Origin: an uncultured Victivallales bacterium
GTDB lineage: Bacteria > Verrucomicrobiota > Lentisphaeria > Victivallales > UBA1829
DNA length: 64,000 bases
Assembly: GCA_934644965.1 (NCBI GenBank)
Contig: CAKUDG010000010.1
Coordinates: 22,012 to 86,011, forward strand
Direction: 5' to 3'
Shown: positions 36,199 through 45,251 of the stretch, one piece after another
How the letters are laid out: every line of letters starts with the position of its first letter
Numbering within the stretch: the first letter of the stretch is position 1
Program-made: the position numbers and the translations under genes
The notes under the pieces: generated by a model
The model's database searches: none
What the model was told of the DNA's origin: nothing
Seen by the model: the letters and a program-made list of their open reading frames with translations, nothing else

Positions 36199-36880
36199 GT
36201 TCTTTTTTCCTTTCGCAGATTCTGAGGATCCGGCACGCCAGGACTCCTGCTCCGAACCCGTTGTCGATATTCAGCACGGCCATTCCTTCGGCACAGGAGT
36301 TGAGCATGGAAAGAAGCGGGGCGACGCCTCCGAAATTCGCGCCGTAACCGACCGAAGTCGGGACAGCCAGAAGCGGAGAGTCGACGAGTCCCGCCAGCAC
36401 GCTTCCAAGCGCGCCTTCCATCCCGGCGACGGCGATCACGACATCAGCTTTCCTCACGGACTCAATCTTTGCCATCAGGCGGTGAAGTCCCGCCACACCG
36501 ACATCAAAATAACGTTCTGCGGAAGCTCCGAAAAACTCCAGAGTCCGTGCCGCCTCCTCCGCCACGGGGATATCCGCCGTACCGCCCGTGCAGACGGCGA
36601 CGGTCCCCGCAATCCGGGGCCTCTCCCCCCGTTCCGCGATCAGCAGTCTAGAAAGAGGATCATACTCCGCCGGAATGGAAAGCGCGCGCAGACAGGCATA
36701 CTGCTCTTCCGAGCACTTTGTCCCGAGCACCCGTTTCCCTGCGCTCTGAAAGGCCTGCAGGATCCCGGCAAGCTGTTCCGGGGTCTTTCCGGGACAGTAG
36801 ACCGTCTCTCCGATTCCGGTCCGTTCGGAGCGGCTCATATCCAGTTTAGCGAATCCGAGATCATGGTAGATATCCGCCAT
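36176..36880 (-). CDS. larB: LarB, pyridinium-3,5-biscarboxylate mononucleotide synthase
   Basis: This 234-aa carboxylase/hydrolase acts on nicotinic acid adenine dinucleotide, the first step of NPN synthesis. The PurE-like C-terminal half shows VCTGGTADIPVAEEAA, DVGVAGLHRL, VAGMEGALGSVLAGLVD and PTSVGYGANFGG. The ATG at 36880 follows GGAGG and starts at MADIYHDLGFAKLD; the earlier ATG overlaps the upstream gene and lacks a site. Second gene of the operon, four bases after the polyferredoxin stop. Confidence 0.94.
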   Translation of the reverse strand: MADIYHDLGFAKLDMSRSERTGIGETVYCPGKTPEQLAGILQAFQSAGKRVLGTKCSEEQYACLRALSIPAEYDPLSRLLIAERGERPRIAGTVAVCTGGTADIPVAEEAARTLEFFGASAERYFDVGVAGLHRLMAKIESVRKADVVIAVAGMEGALGSVLAGLVDSPLLAVPTSVGYGANFGGVAPLLSMLNSCAEGMAVLNIDNGFGAGVLACRILRICERKKEHAPNSLS

Positions 36881-36884
36881 TTCA

Positions 36885-38390
36885 TCAGGCCTCCAGCAAA
36901 GTTTGTTGTTCAATTTCATGCACAGTCATGGCCTTCCCGGGAGCGGGACAGACGCTCTGACAGGCGCCGCAGCCGATGCAGAGATCCGCCGTCAGGCGCG
37001 GTGCCCCGGTCCGGCGCAGAGTTACGGCCTTCGTCGGGCAGACGGCGGCGCAGCGGCCGCACTGAACGCCTTCCTGAAACACGATACACGTTCTCGGATT
37101 GAGCCGTGCCAGAGCAATGCGGGTCTTCTGTTTCTGCGCAAGAGAGAGCGGCAGAAGCGCCCCCGTGGGGCAGAGTTCCGAACAGCGCCGGCAGTCATAC
37201 CGGCAAAACCCGCGCGACAGGTCCAAAGACACCGGCCCCGCTCCCCCGGGAGCAGAAACAATGATCCCCGATGGACAATTCGCCGTGCAGAGCTGGCAGG
37301 ATGTGCATTTCGAAGCAAAACGTTCCGCATTCAGTGCGCCCGGAGGAAGAATCCGGAAACGCCTTGCAAAAGTTTCCAGTTTCGCCATCCCCCCCTTCAC
37401 CAGAAGCGCTCCCGCGGCGAGGCCTCCCAGAAGACAGGCGCAGTCGATCAGAAAAGCTCTGCGACTCAGGTCCACGGGGACTTTCTCCACTTCCCGCTTC
37501 TGCGGCTTCTCCGGAGAAGCCGACTCCGCCGCAGAAACGGACGAAGTGGAGATCGGAAGAGCGGCAACGCCGATGGAAGCATCGGTGGAAGCGCCGGTGG
37601 AAGAAAGCGGTGCAGGAGAGGATGATGAGGAAATTGCTGAGCGGGAGTGTTTCCCATGGATGGCTTCATTGCGGAAGAGCGAAAACTTCACGCCACCCGT
37701 CCGGCAGACGGAAAGACAGTTCATGCAGCGCACACAGCGTGCATTGTCGATGGAGCCATTTTTCAAGTCGATGCATCCGGAGGGACAATTCTTCACGCAG
37801 AGTCCGCATTTCACACAGTCTTCCGTCATGCGCAGGCGGAAGATTCCGTGTTCCGCAAACGCTCCCAGCACCGTCCCGACCGGACAGACCGCAGTGCAGT
37901 AGATCCGTTTCTTCCAGATCGCCAGTGCCGCAATGAGGATCAGAGGCAGAAATCCGCCCGCGGTGAAAGCTCCCGCCATCCGGCCGGCATTGGAATAGGG
38001 ATCCAGCAGAAGGAAGGGGGTTGTCCAGCCGAAAACGAGCATGCCGAGAGCCATCCCGGCAAGTGCAAGACGCGTCTTCCGGAAATCAGCGGACGTCTTC
38101 CCTTTCCTGCGGGACACCCAGCCGAAGAAGTCCTGCAGAATACCCAGAGGGCAGAAAAATGCGCAATAAAACCGTCCGAACAGAAACGCCGTCAATGCAA
38201 TTCCAAGCACAGTCAGAAGCGCTCCCAGACTGAATGCCGCAAAACACCTCATCAACGCCGGAGCAAACTGCAGCTGAAGCAGAGGTGCCGTTATCATTCC
38301 GAAACCGCTGAATGCCGCCCCCGCGGCCAGCAGAAAAAGAGCGGCCAGGGCAATTCGGAGTTTCCGCCCTGAAAAAAGTTTGTTTTTCAT
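36885..38390 (-). CDS. Membrane polyferredoxin (NapH/NapG-like), first gene of the lar operon
   Basis: This 501-aa protein combines two parts. Residues 1-190 have about five membrane helices with FCPLGILQD and CTAVCPVGTVLG, the cysteine motifs of NapH/RdxA-type proteins. After them come ferredoxin clusters CVKCGLCVKNCPSGC and CVRCMNCLSVC. A Ser/Ala linker (about 250-295) leads to SRRAFLIDCACLLGG, a second hydrophobic segment, then four more cysteine sets ending CIGCGACQSVCP. It should pass electrons between the membrane and cytosolic or periplasmic partners. It sits directly upstream of larB, suggesting supply of electrons to Fe-S-dependent LarE or an NPN enzyme, but this is inference. Confidence 0.85.
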   Translation of the reverse strand: MKNKLFSGRKLRIALAALFLLAAGAAFSGFGMITAPLLQLQFAPALMRCFAAFSLGALLTVLGIALTAFLFGRFYCAFFCPLGILQDFFGWVSRRKGKTSADFRKTRLALAGMALGMLVFGWTTPFLLLDPYSNAGRMAGAFTAGGFLPLILIAALAIWKKRIYCTAVCPVGTVLGAFAEHGIFRLRMTEDCVKCGLCVKNCPSGCIDLKNGSIDNARCVRCMNCLSVCRTGGVKFSLFRNEAIHGKHSRSAISSSSSPAPLSSTGASTDASIGVAALPISTSSVSAAESASPEKPQKREVEKVPVDLSRRAFLIDCACLLGGLAAGALLVKGGMAKLETFARRFRILPPGALNAERFASKCTSCQLCTANCPSGIIVSAPGGAGPVSLDLSRGFCRYDCRRCSELCPTGALLPLSLAQKQKTRIALARLNPRTCIVFQEGVQCGRCAAVCPTKAVTLRRTGAPRLTADLCIGCGACQSVCPAPGKAMTVHEIEQQTLLEA

Positions 38391-38413
38391 AGAATGCCTG
38401 TCATTCTTTCTTC

Positions 38414-38451
38414 TTGTGATTTGCGCCTCTCATTGTGATTTGCGCCTCTCA
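38414..38451 (-). repeat. 19-bp tandem direct repeat upstream of the polyferredoxin gene
   Basis: Unit TTGTGATTTGCGCCTCTCA (plus strand) occurs twice without interruption, 24-61 bases upstream of the first ATG of the lar operon. It could be a duplicated operator or a slippage product. Confidence 0.8.
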
Positions 38452-38934
38452 GATCTTCTTTCCCCCAGAGGAGGCGGGAGAAAAAACATCTCCGGCGATT
38501 GCATTCCCGCAGATACAGGGGGCCGCCGCCTGTACACAGAGACCGGGAATTGTCCTTTCCGTTCCGGTATTGTAGACGCTGGAGTATCTGCAAGTCAAAC
38601 TTATTTTTCAAAAAAAAACGTTTTTTCTTTCCTGTAAAGATTCCGTGCAGTCATCCGATTGAACTTCCACGGGGGGTGGAGTCAAAGCAGCATGGTTTTT
38701 TCCTTCCGGCTTTCCCCGGGGAAAAGCTTTTTCCGTTTCTTCTTCCGCTTTGCGTATCCTGAACGCGGAAAGAAAATTTGGAAGATGAAAAAACAAGGAC
38801 GAAGATAAAAAAGAGAACGGATCAAAATATCCTGGAAGAAATGAAGAAACAAGACGCTGGAAGGTTAAAGGAGAAAAGGTGGAAAATGAGAGAAAGAAAT
38901 GCTTTTTTTGTTTTCCCGTTTTTTTCCATCCGGA
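38452..38934. other. Intergenic region between the lar operon and the YeiH gene
   Basis: No gene supported. The lar operon promoter must lie here or within the adjacent repeat; no clean -35/-10 pair was found. Confidence 0.4.
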
Positions 38935-38983
38935 GAAAAAAACGGACGGGGAATCTGAAAGAAGCTTCTCAGATTCCCCGCCT
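38935..38983 (-). terminator. Rho-independent terminator of the YeiH-family gene
   Basis: On the minus strand CGGGGAATCTG pairs with CAGATTCCCCG around a 12-base loop, followed by TCCG and T7. Confidence 0.9.
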
Positions 38984-39043
38984 GTTTTCTGATAGGATTT
39001 TCCATCTTCCGGAATCATCAGGAGGAATGGAAAGAATCCTTTC

Positions 39044-40063
39044 TCAGACCCGGACGAGCTGGAAATGGATGGCGGCACCCCATGCCGTTGCAAGGATGAC
39101 CCAGAGAATGACACCGTGAAGGAAAGGACGGATTCCGAGTTCGCGGATTTTATCCACGCTCAAATTTGCGCCGATGAGGAAGAGGGTCAGGACCATAAGA
39201 TGTTTGGAGAGGGTCTGAAGGAAGAGTCCCGCATCGCGGACACCGGGGACCCAGGTCACGAACATGGCGGCGAGGAGAAATCCCGGAATGAACCAGGGAA
39301 CCTTGACTTTGGTTTTCCCCTCTCCGCCCTGGTTGTCCTTCCGGACCAGGAAAGCGATGAAGAGAGCGACAGGGACAATCCAGAGCGCACGGGCGAGTTT
39401 GACAGTCGTTCCCACTTCCAGAGCCGTTTCCCCATACTGCATGGATGCACCGACGACTGAACTGGTGTCATGGATTGCGAGTGCCGCCCAGGTCCCAAAC
39501 TGTGTTTCATTGAATCCGAGCCAGTGTCCCAGCGGGGGAAACACCAGAAGAGCCACTCCGTTCAGAATGAACACGGTTGCCGTTGCAAGGGCGATGTCAT
39601 GAGCTTTTGCTTTCAGAACGGGGGCGGCGGCGGCTATCGCACTCCCCCCGCAGATGGAGGTCCCGACGCTGATCAGCATCATGGTATCCCGTCCCAGCTT
39701 CAGTTTTTTCCCCAGCAGAATTCCGATCCCCAGCCCTGCCGATATTCCCAGAACCGTATAGAAAAAACCGGAGGCTCCTGCCTTCAAAACCGCGGGAAGG
39801 TTCATTCCGAAACCCATCCCGACAATTGCCGCTCCCAGCAGCGGGGAAACCGCCTTCGCAGTGACTTCGCGAAAGGGATTCCCAAATGCGAAGGCGCAGC
39901 ATGCTCCGGCGAGAATCGCGGCTCCCGGTGCATAGTTCCCCAGTCTCGGGAAAATCCACGGAACAATAAAAAAGGCAATCCCCGCAATCACAAAAAAGGT
40001 TTTGTTCACTGAAAATCTTCTTGTCTCATTCATGTTTTCTGTGCTCATATTGTTCATATCCAT
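39044..40063 (-). CDS. YeiH-family (UPF0324) membrane transporter
   Basis: This 339-aa integral membrane protein has about ten hydrophobic helices and family hallmarks: AGACCAFAFGNPF, SVGTSICGGSAIAAAAPV and AIHDTSSVVGASMQYG. YeiH/YadS relatives are annotated as putative sulfate or sulfonate exporters. The ATG at 40063 has AAGGATGG six bases upstream; an ATG at 40072 is also in frame. The promoter should lie in the very AT-rich block at 40085-40190, just before the repeat cluster. A strong terminator follows the gene. Substrate unproven. Confidence 0.88.
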   Translation of the reverse strand: MDMNNMSTENMNETRRFSVNKTFFVIAGIAFFIVPWIFPRLGNYAPGAAILAGACCAFAFGNPFREVTAKAVSPLLGAAIVGMGFGMNLPAVLKAGASGFFYTVLGISAGLGIGILLGKKLKLGRDTMMLISVGTSICGGSAIAAAAPVLKAKAHDIALATATVFILNGVALLVFPPLGHWLGFNETQFGTWAALAIHDTSSVVGASMQYGETALEVGTTVKLARALWIVPVALFIAFLVRKDNQGGEGKTKVKVPWFIPGFLLAAMFVTWVPGVRDAGLFLQTLSKHLMVLTLFLIGANLSVDKIRELGIRPFLHGVILWVILATAWGAAIHFQLVRV

Positions 40064-40193
40064 AGTTGCCATCCTTTTTTCTGTTGTTTCGCTTCCTTTG
40101 ATGAAATGACGCTTAATATCGCATCAAATATCAAAAATAAAAATTATTGTACTTTATATATTAATAATAAATAATTATTAAATCATCACAAAT

Positions 40194-40280
40194 ACGGCAG
40201 ACTGCGACTGCCGGGTGCAGGGAATCCAACGAGAGCCGAGGTGTATGAGGGCGAGAAGCCCTCATGCGTTTTTATTTTTT
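40194..40280 (+). repeat. Dispersed repeat type A, copy A3 (diverged)
   Basis: First hairpin CGGCAG/CTGCCG and third hairpin ATGAGGGC-GAGAA-GCCCTCAT are kept; the second stem has decayed. It is followed by a T-rich linker into copy B2. Confidence 0.82.
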
Positions 40281-40283
40281 TTA

Positions 40284-40384
40284 ATTTCGTGCTCCGCACG
40301 ACCAGCGGGCCGCCGCTGGACCGCGGCAAGGTCACGGACCTTGACCTCGAGAAAAATGCTACACGCATTTTTCCGTAGTTTTTG
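40284..40384 (+). repeat. Dispersed repeat type B, copy B2
   Basis: Hairpins in order: CGTGC-TCC-GCACG, CCAGCG/CGCTGG, AAGGTC-ACG-GACCTT, GAAAAATGC-TACAC-GCATTTTTC. The first stem differs from B1 and B3 but still pairs. Positions 40311-40384 are identical to 40431-40504. Confidence 0.85.
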
Positions 40385-40408
40385 CTTCGCAATATGATTT
40401 TTATTATT

Positions 40409-40504
40409 CTGCCTTCGGCGGCCAGCGTCCCGCCGCTGGACCGCGGCAAGGTCACGGACCTTGACCTCGAGAAAAATGCTACACGCATTTTTCCGTAGTT
40501 TTTG
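40409..40504 (+). repeat. Dispersed repeat type B, copy B3
   Basis: Same four hairpins, first one GCC-TTC-GGC. It lies 120 bp after B2 with a 74-bp identical core, so it is a recent tandem duplication. Confidence 0.85.
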
Positions 40505-40528
40505 AATTTTGTCCAGAAGAAAAAGGAA

Positions 40529-40567
40529 AGGAACCGGGAAGCATTTTGAAAACTTCCCGATTCCCCG
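40529..40567 (-). terminator. Terminator of nagA
   Basis: On the minus strand GGAATCGGGAAG pairs imperfectly with CTTCCCGGTTCC around an 11-base loop, followed by a T/C-rich tail. Confidence 0.7.
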
Positions 40568-40618
40568 TCTTTCTCACAGATTCCCCGGACTGAAATCCGG
40601 ATCAACTGCAACATAACA

Positions 40619-41773
40619 TCAAAGCCGGAATTCGCCATCCACCATCACGCGGAGGACATTGAAATCATTGTCCAACACCACAATGTCCGCACAATACCCC
40701 GGTTCGAGTCTTCCGATGTTTCCAAGCCCAAGAGCTCTGGCCTGATTCCAGGAAGTGGTCTTGACCAGATCGGAAAGCTCCATTCCCGTAACATCGTATA
40801 CATTCCGGAGCGCATGACAAAGCTGAAGCGTACTGCCGGCAAGAGCCCCGTTGGATGCCAGACGGGCAGCACCGTCTTTGACAATCACAGGAAGACCGCC
40901 CAGAGTATATTCCCCGTCCGGCATTCCCGCCGCACGCATGGCATCGGTAATCAGCTGAATGCGCTCAATGTTCTTCAGAGAAAAGACCAGGTCGATCATG
41001 TCGGGACAAATATGCAGTTTGTCGCAGATGAACTCGATAAAGACATCCTCGCAAGCCAGCCCGGCTCCGACCAGTCCGATATCCCTGTGATGAAGCGGAG
41101 TCATCTGATTGCAGAAATGTGAAAGATTGCGCAGTCCGTGCTCATGCCCGGCAAGGAACTGCCGGAACGTCGCGGCACTGTGCACGCAGGAAGGAGTAAT
41201 CCCTTCCGCAAGAAGTTCCGCCGCAAAAATGTCCGCCCCCGGCATCTCCACGGCATAGGAGACTTTCAGAACCGGAAAGATCTTTGCCAGACGCTTCACT
41301 TCCTCAATGTCCGGCGCACGGACAAAATCCGGATTCTGTGCCCCCAGACATTTCGGATTGATGTACGGCCCTTCCAGATGAACACCGGGAACTTTACAGC
41401 CCTTCACACCCGAAGCAACATAATCGGCGGCAGTCTTCAAGGCCGAGGCAAGAAGATCCTCGCCCATGGTCAGGGTGGTCGGGAGCAGAGTCGTCACCCC
41501 TTCCTTGAGTTTGTCGACAGCCATGGCGGTTACGGCTTCCAGGGTCGCATCGCAGAAATCAAATCCGCTTCTCCCATGGCAATGGATGTCCACAAAACCC
41601 GGCATGACCATTGCTCCTTCCACATCCACCACCTGGACATCCGCTTCCGGCAGAGCATCCCCGGGCGCGTAAATCCTTTTGATGTTCTTCCCTTCCACCA
41701 GAACCGCGGCGGAATTCAGATCCACATCCGGAGAAATCAGACGGCAGTTTTTGATCAGAATGCTCATACTCAC
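40619..41773 (-). CDS. nagA: N-acetylglucosamine-6-phosphate deacetylase
   Basis: This 384-aa amidohydrolase removes acetate from GlcNAc-6-phosphate, feeding amino sugars to glycolysis or cell-wall recycling. Motifs are GFVDIHCHGRSGFDF, PGVHLEGPYINPKCLGAQ, the His pair region SHFCNQMTPLHHRD and the catalytic Asp in QLITDAMRAAG. It ends LEPGYCADIVVLDNDFNV, normal for the family. It is monocistronic on the minus strand with a terminator after it. nagB and sugar transporters are not in the window. Confidence 0.95.
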   Translation of the reverse strand: MSMSILIKNCRLISPDVDLNSAAVLVEGKNIKRIYAPGDALPEADVQVVDVEGAMVMPGFVDIHCHGRSGFDFCDATLEAVTAMAVDKLKEGVTTLLPTTLTMGEDLLASALKTAADYVASGVKGCKVPGVHLEGPYINPKCLGAQNPDFVRAPDIEEVKRLAKIFPVLKVSYAVEMPGADIFAAELLAEGITPSCVHSAATFRQFLAGHEHGLRNLSHFCNQMTPLHHRDIGLVGAGLACEDVFIEFICDKLHICPDMIDLVFSLKNIERIQLITDAMRAAGMPDGEYTLGGLPVIVKDGAARLASNGALAGSTLQLCHALRNVYDVTGMELSDLVKTTSWNQARALGLGNIGRLEPGYCADIVVLDNDFNVLRVMVDGEFRL

Positions 41774-42227
41774 ACTCTTCCTCTTCTTCTTTTCTTCTTT
41801 GTTTTTCTTTTTATTTTTTTGAATTTGAAATGCTTTGATGCGTTTCCAAAGTTATCAGAGAGCGCCGCATCACCCAGGACAGCGGCAGCGCGGCACACGG
41901 CGGCATATCCCGGAACAGCAGAAAACAATCTATGCACCATTCTCTGTAAATAATAGAGAAAACAGGGAAAACACGCACAAAGCTTTTCCCCGCTCCGCAC
42001 GGCAATACCGTCACAATACCGTCAGCGGATTAAAATAACGGATAAAACGCATTTTACAATACCTCGCATCTGGATCAGCGGAAGAAAAAAATCCTTCCGG
42101 AAAGGTTGCATTTTCCCGCGCGGACCTGTATTGTCCCGTCTTGTCCGCATTGCCCGCACACCGCGGAAAAGAATGCGAAGGATGAATACGGAAAAAGCAC
42201 GGTCAAATTCACAACAGGAAACGCCTC
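41774..42227. other. Divergent intergenic region between nagA and the GT-C-like gene
   Basis: No gene. A plus-strand promoter match is TTGCAT (42106-42111), 17 bases, TATTGT (42129-42134), about 95 bases before the next start. An AT-rich block borders nagA. Confidence 0.45.
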
Positions 42228-43886
42228 ATGGCAACGAACGCTCCTGATTCGCACACGCTTCCCGCAGAAGCGGAACTGAAAACGGAAACGGGAAAAGCAG
42301 ATGCCGCGGCGCCATCTCCCTCCTCCGCACCGGAGGAGAAAAGAGCGCCATTCTTCTTTCCGGCCCGTCTGAAATGGTTTTTCCTGATATCGGCCGTGCT
42401 CGTTCCCGTGTTCTGGCTGATCGCCCTGAGAATCATCATGCTCTCCACAGGAGAGGCTTCAGGAGATTCCTATTATCACATGAAAATGGCGGAACTGGGT
42501 CCGTCCGTATTCATGGCAAAGGAATTTCCATGGACGTCCATTTCGATCTGGAACGATTCTTTCGCAGATAAGGAACTGCTGTATCACGTCCTGCTGCGCG
42601 GAACGGAATTCATTCGCGAAACTCTGGGAATCAGGAGCGGACCGCCGTTTCATTTTGGAGCATTGTTCTTTCTGCTTTTCACGGGGGGAGCCTTTGTATT
42701 TGCCGCAATGCGTCTGGGGGTGCCGCCGCCGCTGATTCTGGTCTGCTCGGTGTCCGGGATGCTGCTGATTTCCAATTTCACCTACCGGATTCTCATGCTC
42801 AGGCCGCACGTGTTTTCGCTCGGACTGCTTTTCCTTGCATGCGGACTGCTGGCAAAAGGTTCACTGAAATTCCGCGCATGCGCCATTTTTCTGCTGTCGG
42901 TGTTCTATACATGGTCCTATTCCAATCCGCACTTCATTGTGATCCCGACTCTCTGCTTCGCCGTTTTTTCGATCCGGAAAGATTCGCTGAAAGTGCTTCT
43001 GCTGCCCGTGCTCGCTTTTGCCGGAGTGCTGACAGGACTTCTGGTGCATCCGCAGTTCCCGAATTCGTTTCTGATCTGGAAACTGCAGTCCTGGGATGCG
43101 CTGCTGTCTCCGATGTTCATCCAGGAATTTCTCGGCAGACCGGGAGAAATGAGAATGCCGTCGATCCGCTGGCACCTGTCCGCAATCCCGCTCTACGTGC
43201 TGTTCTACTTCAATCTCCTGATGCTGACTCGTCTGACGGAACGCCGCGGTTTTTCAGGAATCAGCCCCAATCTTTATGCCATCGCCTCCTTCACGGTGCT
43301 TTTCACCGGAGGGACGTTCCTGGTGCTGAGAGCGGTGGAATATGCATCGCCCTTCAATGTGCTGCTCTTCGCAATGCTGCTGCCCGAATGCGTGAAGGAG
43401 GATATTCTCCTGCCGCTGCGCAGAAAACAGACGGCTTTGCTTGTGCTGATTGCCGCACTGGGAGTCGTCTGCGCCTCCTTTGCCTCGGTTCACTGCGCCG
43501 CCGCGGCGAAATCCGCCGAGATCAAACCCATTCCGGGAATCGCGCAATGGCTGAAAAACAATGTCCCGGAAAAAGCACAGGTCATCAACACGGACTGGAG
43601 CGACTTCCCCGTCCTATTCTATTATGACGACTCGCACCGCTGGCTCTGGGGAATGGATCCTGTATTTGCTCTCGCCGCCAGTCCGGAGGAGACCCGCGCC
43701 CTGAGCGCCTGCCGTCCCGGAGGAGGACCCAGGATCATTCGTCCGGACGAATTGTTCCGCGTCCTCGGAATCCGTTACGCCGTCCTGCTCGCACCGCGCA
43801 GACAGAATGCGTATTATCTCAAGAAAAGTGGCTGGATGCCGGTCTATGAAGGGGAAGAGGGCTGGATTTTCCGTCTCCCGCGCTGA
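42228..43886 (+). CDS. Polytopic membrane protein, GT-C glycosyltransferase-like
   Basis: This 552-aa protein has a Pro/Ala/Glu-rich 40-residue N-terminus, then about ten membrane helices and a C-terminal soluble domain of about 120 residues. The first extracytoplasmic loop carries GDSYYHMKMAELG (Asp80), resembling the catalytic D-x-Y-Y-H motif of STT3/PglB-type oligosaccharyl and polyprenol-linked sugar transferases. The C-terminal domain (AQWLKNNVPEKAQVINTDWSDFP) resembles the soluble part of such enzymes. This suggests a lipid-linked sugar or oligosaccharide transferase in the inner membrane, but the assignment rests on this loop and topology only. Confidence 0.72.
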   Translation: MATNAPDSHTLPAEAELKTETGKADAAAPSPSSAPEEKRAPFFFPARLKWFFLISAVLVPVFWLIALRIIMLSTGEASGDSYYHMKMAELGPSVFMAKEFPWTSISIWNDSFADKELLYHVLLRGTEFIRETLGIRSGPPFHFGALFFLLFTGGAFVFAAMRLGVPPPLILVCSVSGMLLISNFTYRILMLRPHVFSLGLLFLACGLLAKGSLKFRACAIFLLSVFYTWSYSNPHFIVIPTLCFAVFSIRKDSLKVLLLPVLAFAGVLTGLLVHPQFPNSFLIWKLQSWDALLSPMFIQEFLGRPGEMRMPSIRWHLSAIPLYVLFYFNLLMLTRLTERRGFSGISPNLYAIASFTVLFTGGTFLVLRAVEYASPFNVLLFAMLLPECVKEDILLPLRRKQTALLVLIAALGVVCASFASVHCAAAAKSAEIKPIPGIAQWLKNNVPEKAQVINTDWSDFPVLFYYDDSHRWLWGMDPVFALAASPEETRALSACRPGGGPRIIRPDELFRVLGIRYAVLLAPRRQNAYYLKKSGWMPVYEGEEGWIFRLPR

Positions 43887-44135
43887 TCTGATGGACTCAC
43901 TCCGGTGGGCGGAAAACTAAAAACGTCTTCTCTCCACCTCCGGGAAAGAGGGCTCCGCGGATTCCGGCAATTGCAAAAAAACAAACGCAAAGCTATATTA
44001 CCATCGCCCCTTGCCGGTTCTCCGGAAACCGCGCGCCCCGGAAAGGATCCTTCTTCTCTTCTTCTTCCGGAAGAGGGGAGAATCAGAAAAAAACACAACA
44101 TAACTTTCCCCCGGGAAAAACCGGAAATAAAACCG

Positions 44136-44822
44136 ATGAAAAAACAGAAAAGCGCACTGGAATGTGCCGTGGACAGTCTTGCTGCACACCCCTGCTCCGT
44201 ATCTGAAATCAGAAAAAAACTGTTTCAGAAAAAATCTTATGCGCGGGAGGAAATCGAACACGCCATCTCGGAATGTCTGCGATTCGGATTTCTGAATGAC
44301 CGGGCTTATGCGGAAACGGTGGTCTCCTCCTTCCGCAGTCGTGGATACGGAGACCGCAGAATCGCCCTCAGGCTCCGGGAAAAAGGCGTGGCGGGCGAAC
44401 TCGCGCAGGAGGCCATTCAAGCAGCTGAAGACGGACAGGAAGAGGATCCGGCGCAACGCCAGAAACTTCTGGCGGAAGAAGCCTTGAAACGCCGTCTCCG
44501 TTCCCTGAATGCGGTCGAAGACAAAACCAGGCGGAAAGCCAAAGCCATGCGCTTTCTGGCAGGACGCGGTTTCGCTCCGGAAGCCGTCTACTCCGCCGTA
44601 AATGCTCTGCTCAAAGGATCCCTGGAAGAAGAGCAGCTCGATCCGGATGATGAAAATGCGGTGAAGGAAGAAGACGCTCAGCCCCCTCCCCCACCCGAAA
44701 ACCAAACCGATCCCGATGATATCACGAATGACTCCTCGGACGACTTCCCGGATGGTAAAATACTTTCCCTGATCATGAAAAACAGAAAAAAAGCAGTCCG
44801 GAAGAAAGAAAAAAACGCATGA
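44136..44822 (+). CDS. recX: RecX-family regulator of RecA
   Basis: This 228-aa three-helix-repeat protein modulates RecA filaments. It starts MKKQKSALECAVDSLAAHPC, then SVSEIRKKLFQKKSYAREEI, FGFLNDRAYAETVVSSFRSRGYGDRRIALRL (read as two segments) and KAKAMRFLAGRGFAPEAVYSA. The ATG at 44136 gives the family start; the longer frame is spurious. The last 60 residues are an acidic Pro/Asp/Glu tail ending in a Lys-rich stretch, unusual for RecX. recA is not nearby. Confidence 0.86.
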   Translation: MKKQKSALECAVDSLAAHPCSVSEIRKKLFQKKSYAREEIEHAISECLRFGFLNDRAYAETVVSSFRSRGYGDRRIALRLREKGVAGELAQEAIQAAEDGQEEDPAQRQKLLAEEALKRRLRSLNAVEDKTRRKAKAMRFLAGRGFAPEAVYSAVNALLKGSLEEEQLDPDDENAVKEEDAQPPPPPENQTDPDDITNDSSDDFPDGKILSLIMKNRKKAVRKKEKNA

Positions 44823-45251
44823 AAAACAAGAAAAAACAGAAGCTCCCCAAAATTTGCCCACAAGGTAGACAAGTTCCTTGACAACGGAAACGAGGACGGA
44901 ACTGTTGACGAAACGTTGGACGGCGATATCGGCGGAGCCCCCGACGCCGCCCCCCTGCAGTCATCTTGTTGACGAAGAAGTATGAAGAATTCATTATTAA
45001 GGACAGAATCAGGAAAGAATCAAGGAAACGGACTTTTTCCCATGAAACATTATTCACATCAGAGTCCGGAAACAACAGAAAGGGCATGGAGGAAACGGGC
45101 CTCTGCATCTTGCCGTTCCATCTCCGCGTTCCGCATCTCCGGCACCGCCCGCGGGTTTTCGTTTTCTTCTTTTTTCAGCCCGTGCGCGGGGAACGCGAAT
45201 GCAGGAACGCTTGATGAAAGGACGGTTCCCGGAAAAATATTTCAAGGTGAA
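44823..45251. other. Intergenic region
   Basis: The next frame is open through part of this stretch, but its codons lack protein character and the ribosome site lies at 45243-45250. TTGACAACGG and TTGACGAAACG near 44880 and 44905 hint at a promoter without a clear -10. Confidence 0.4.
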
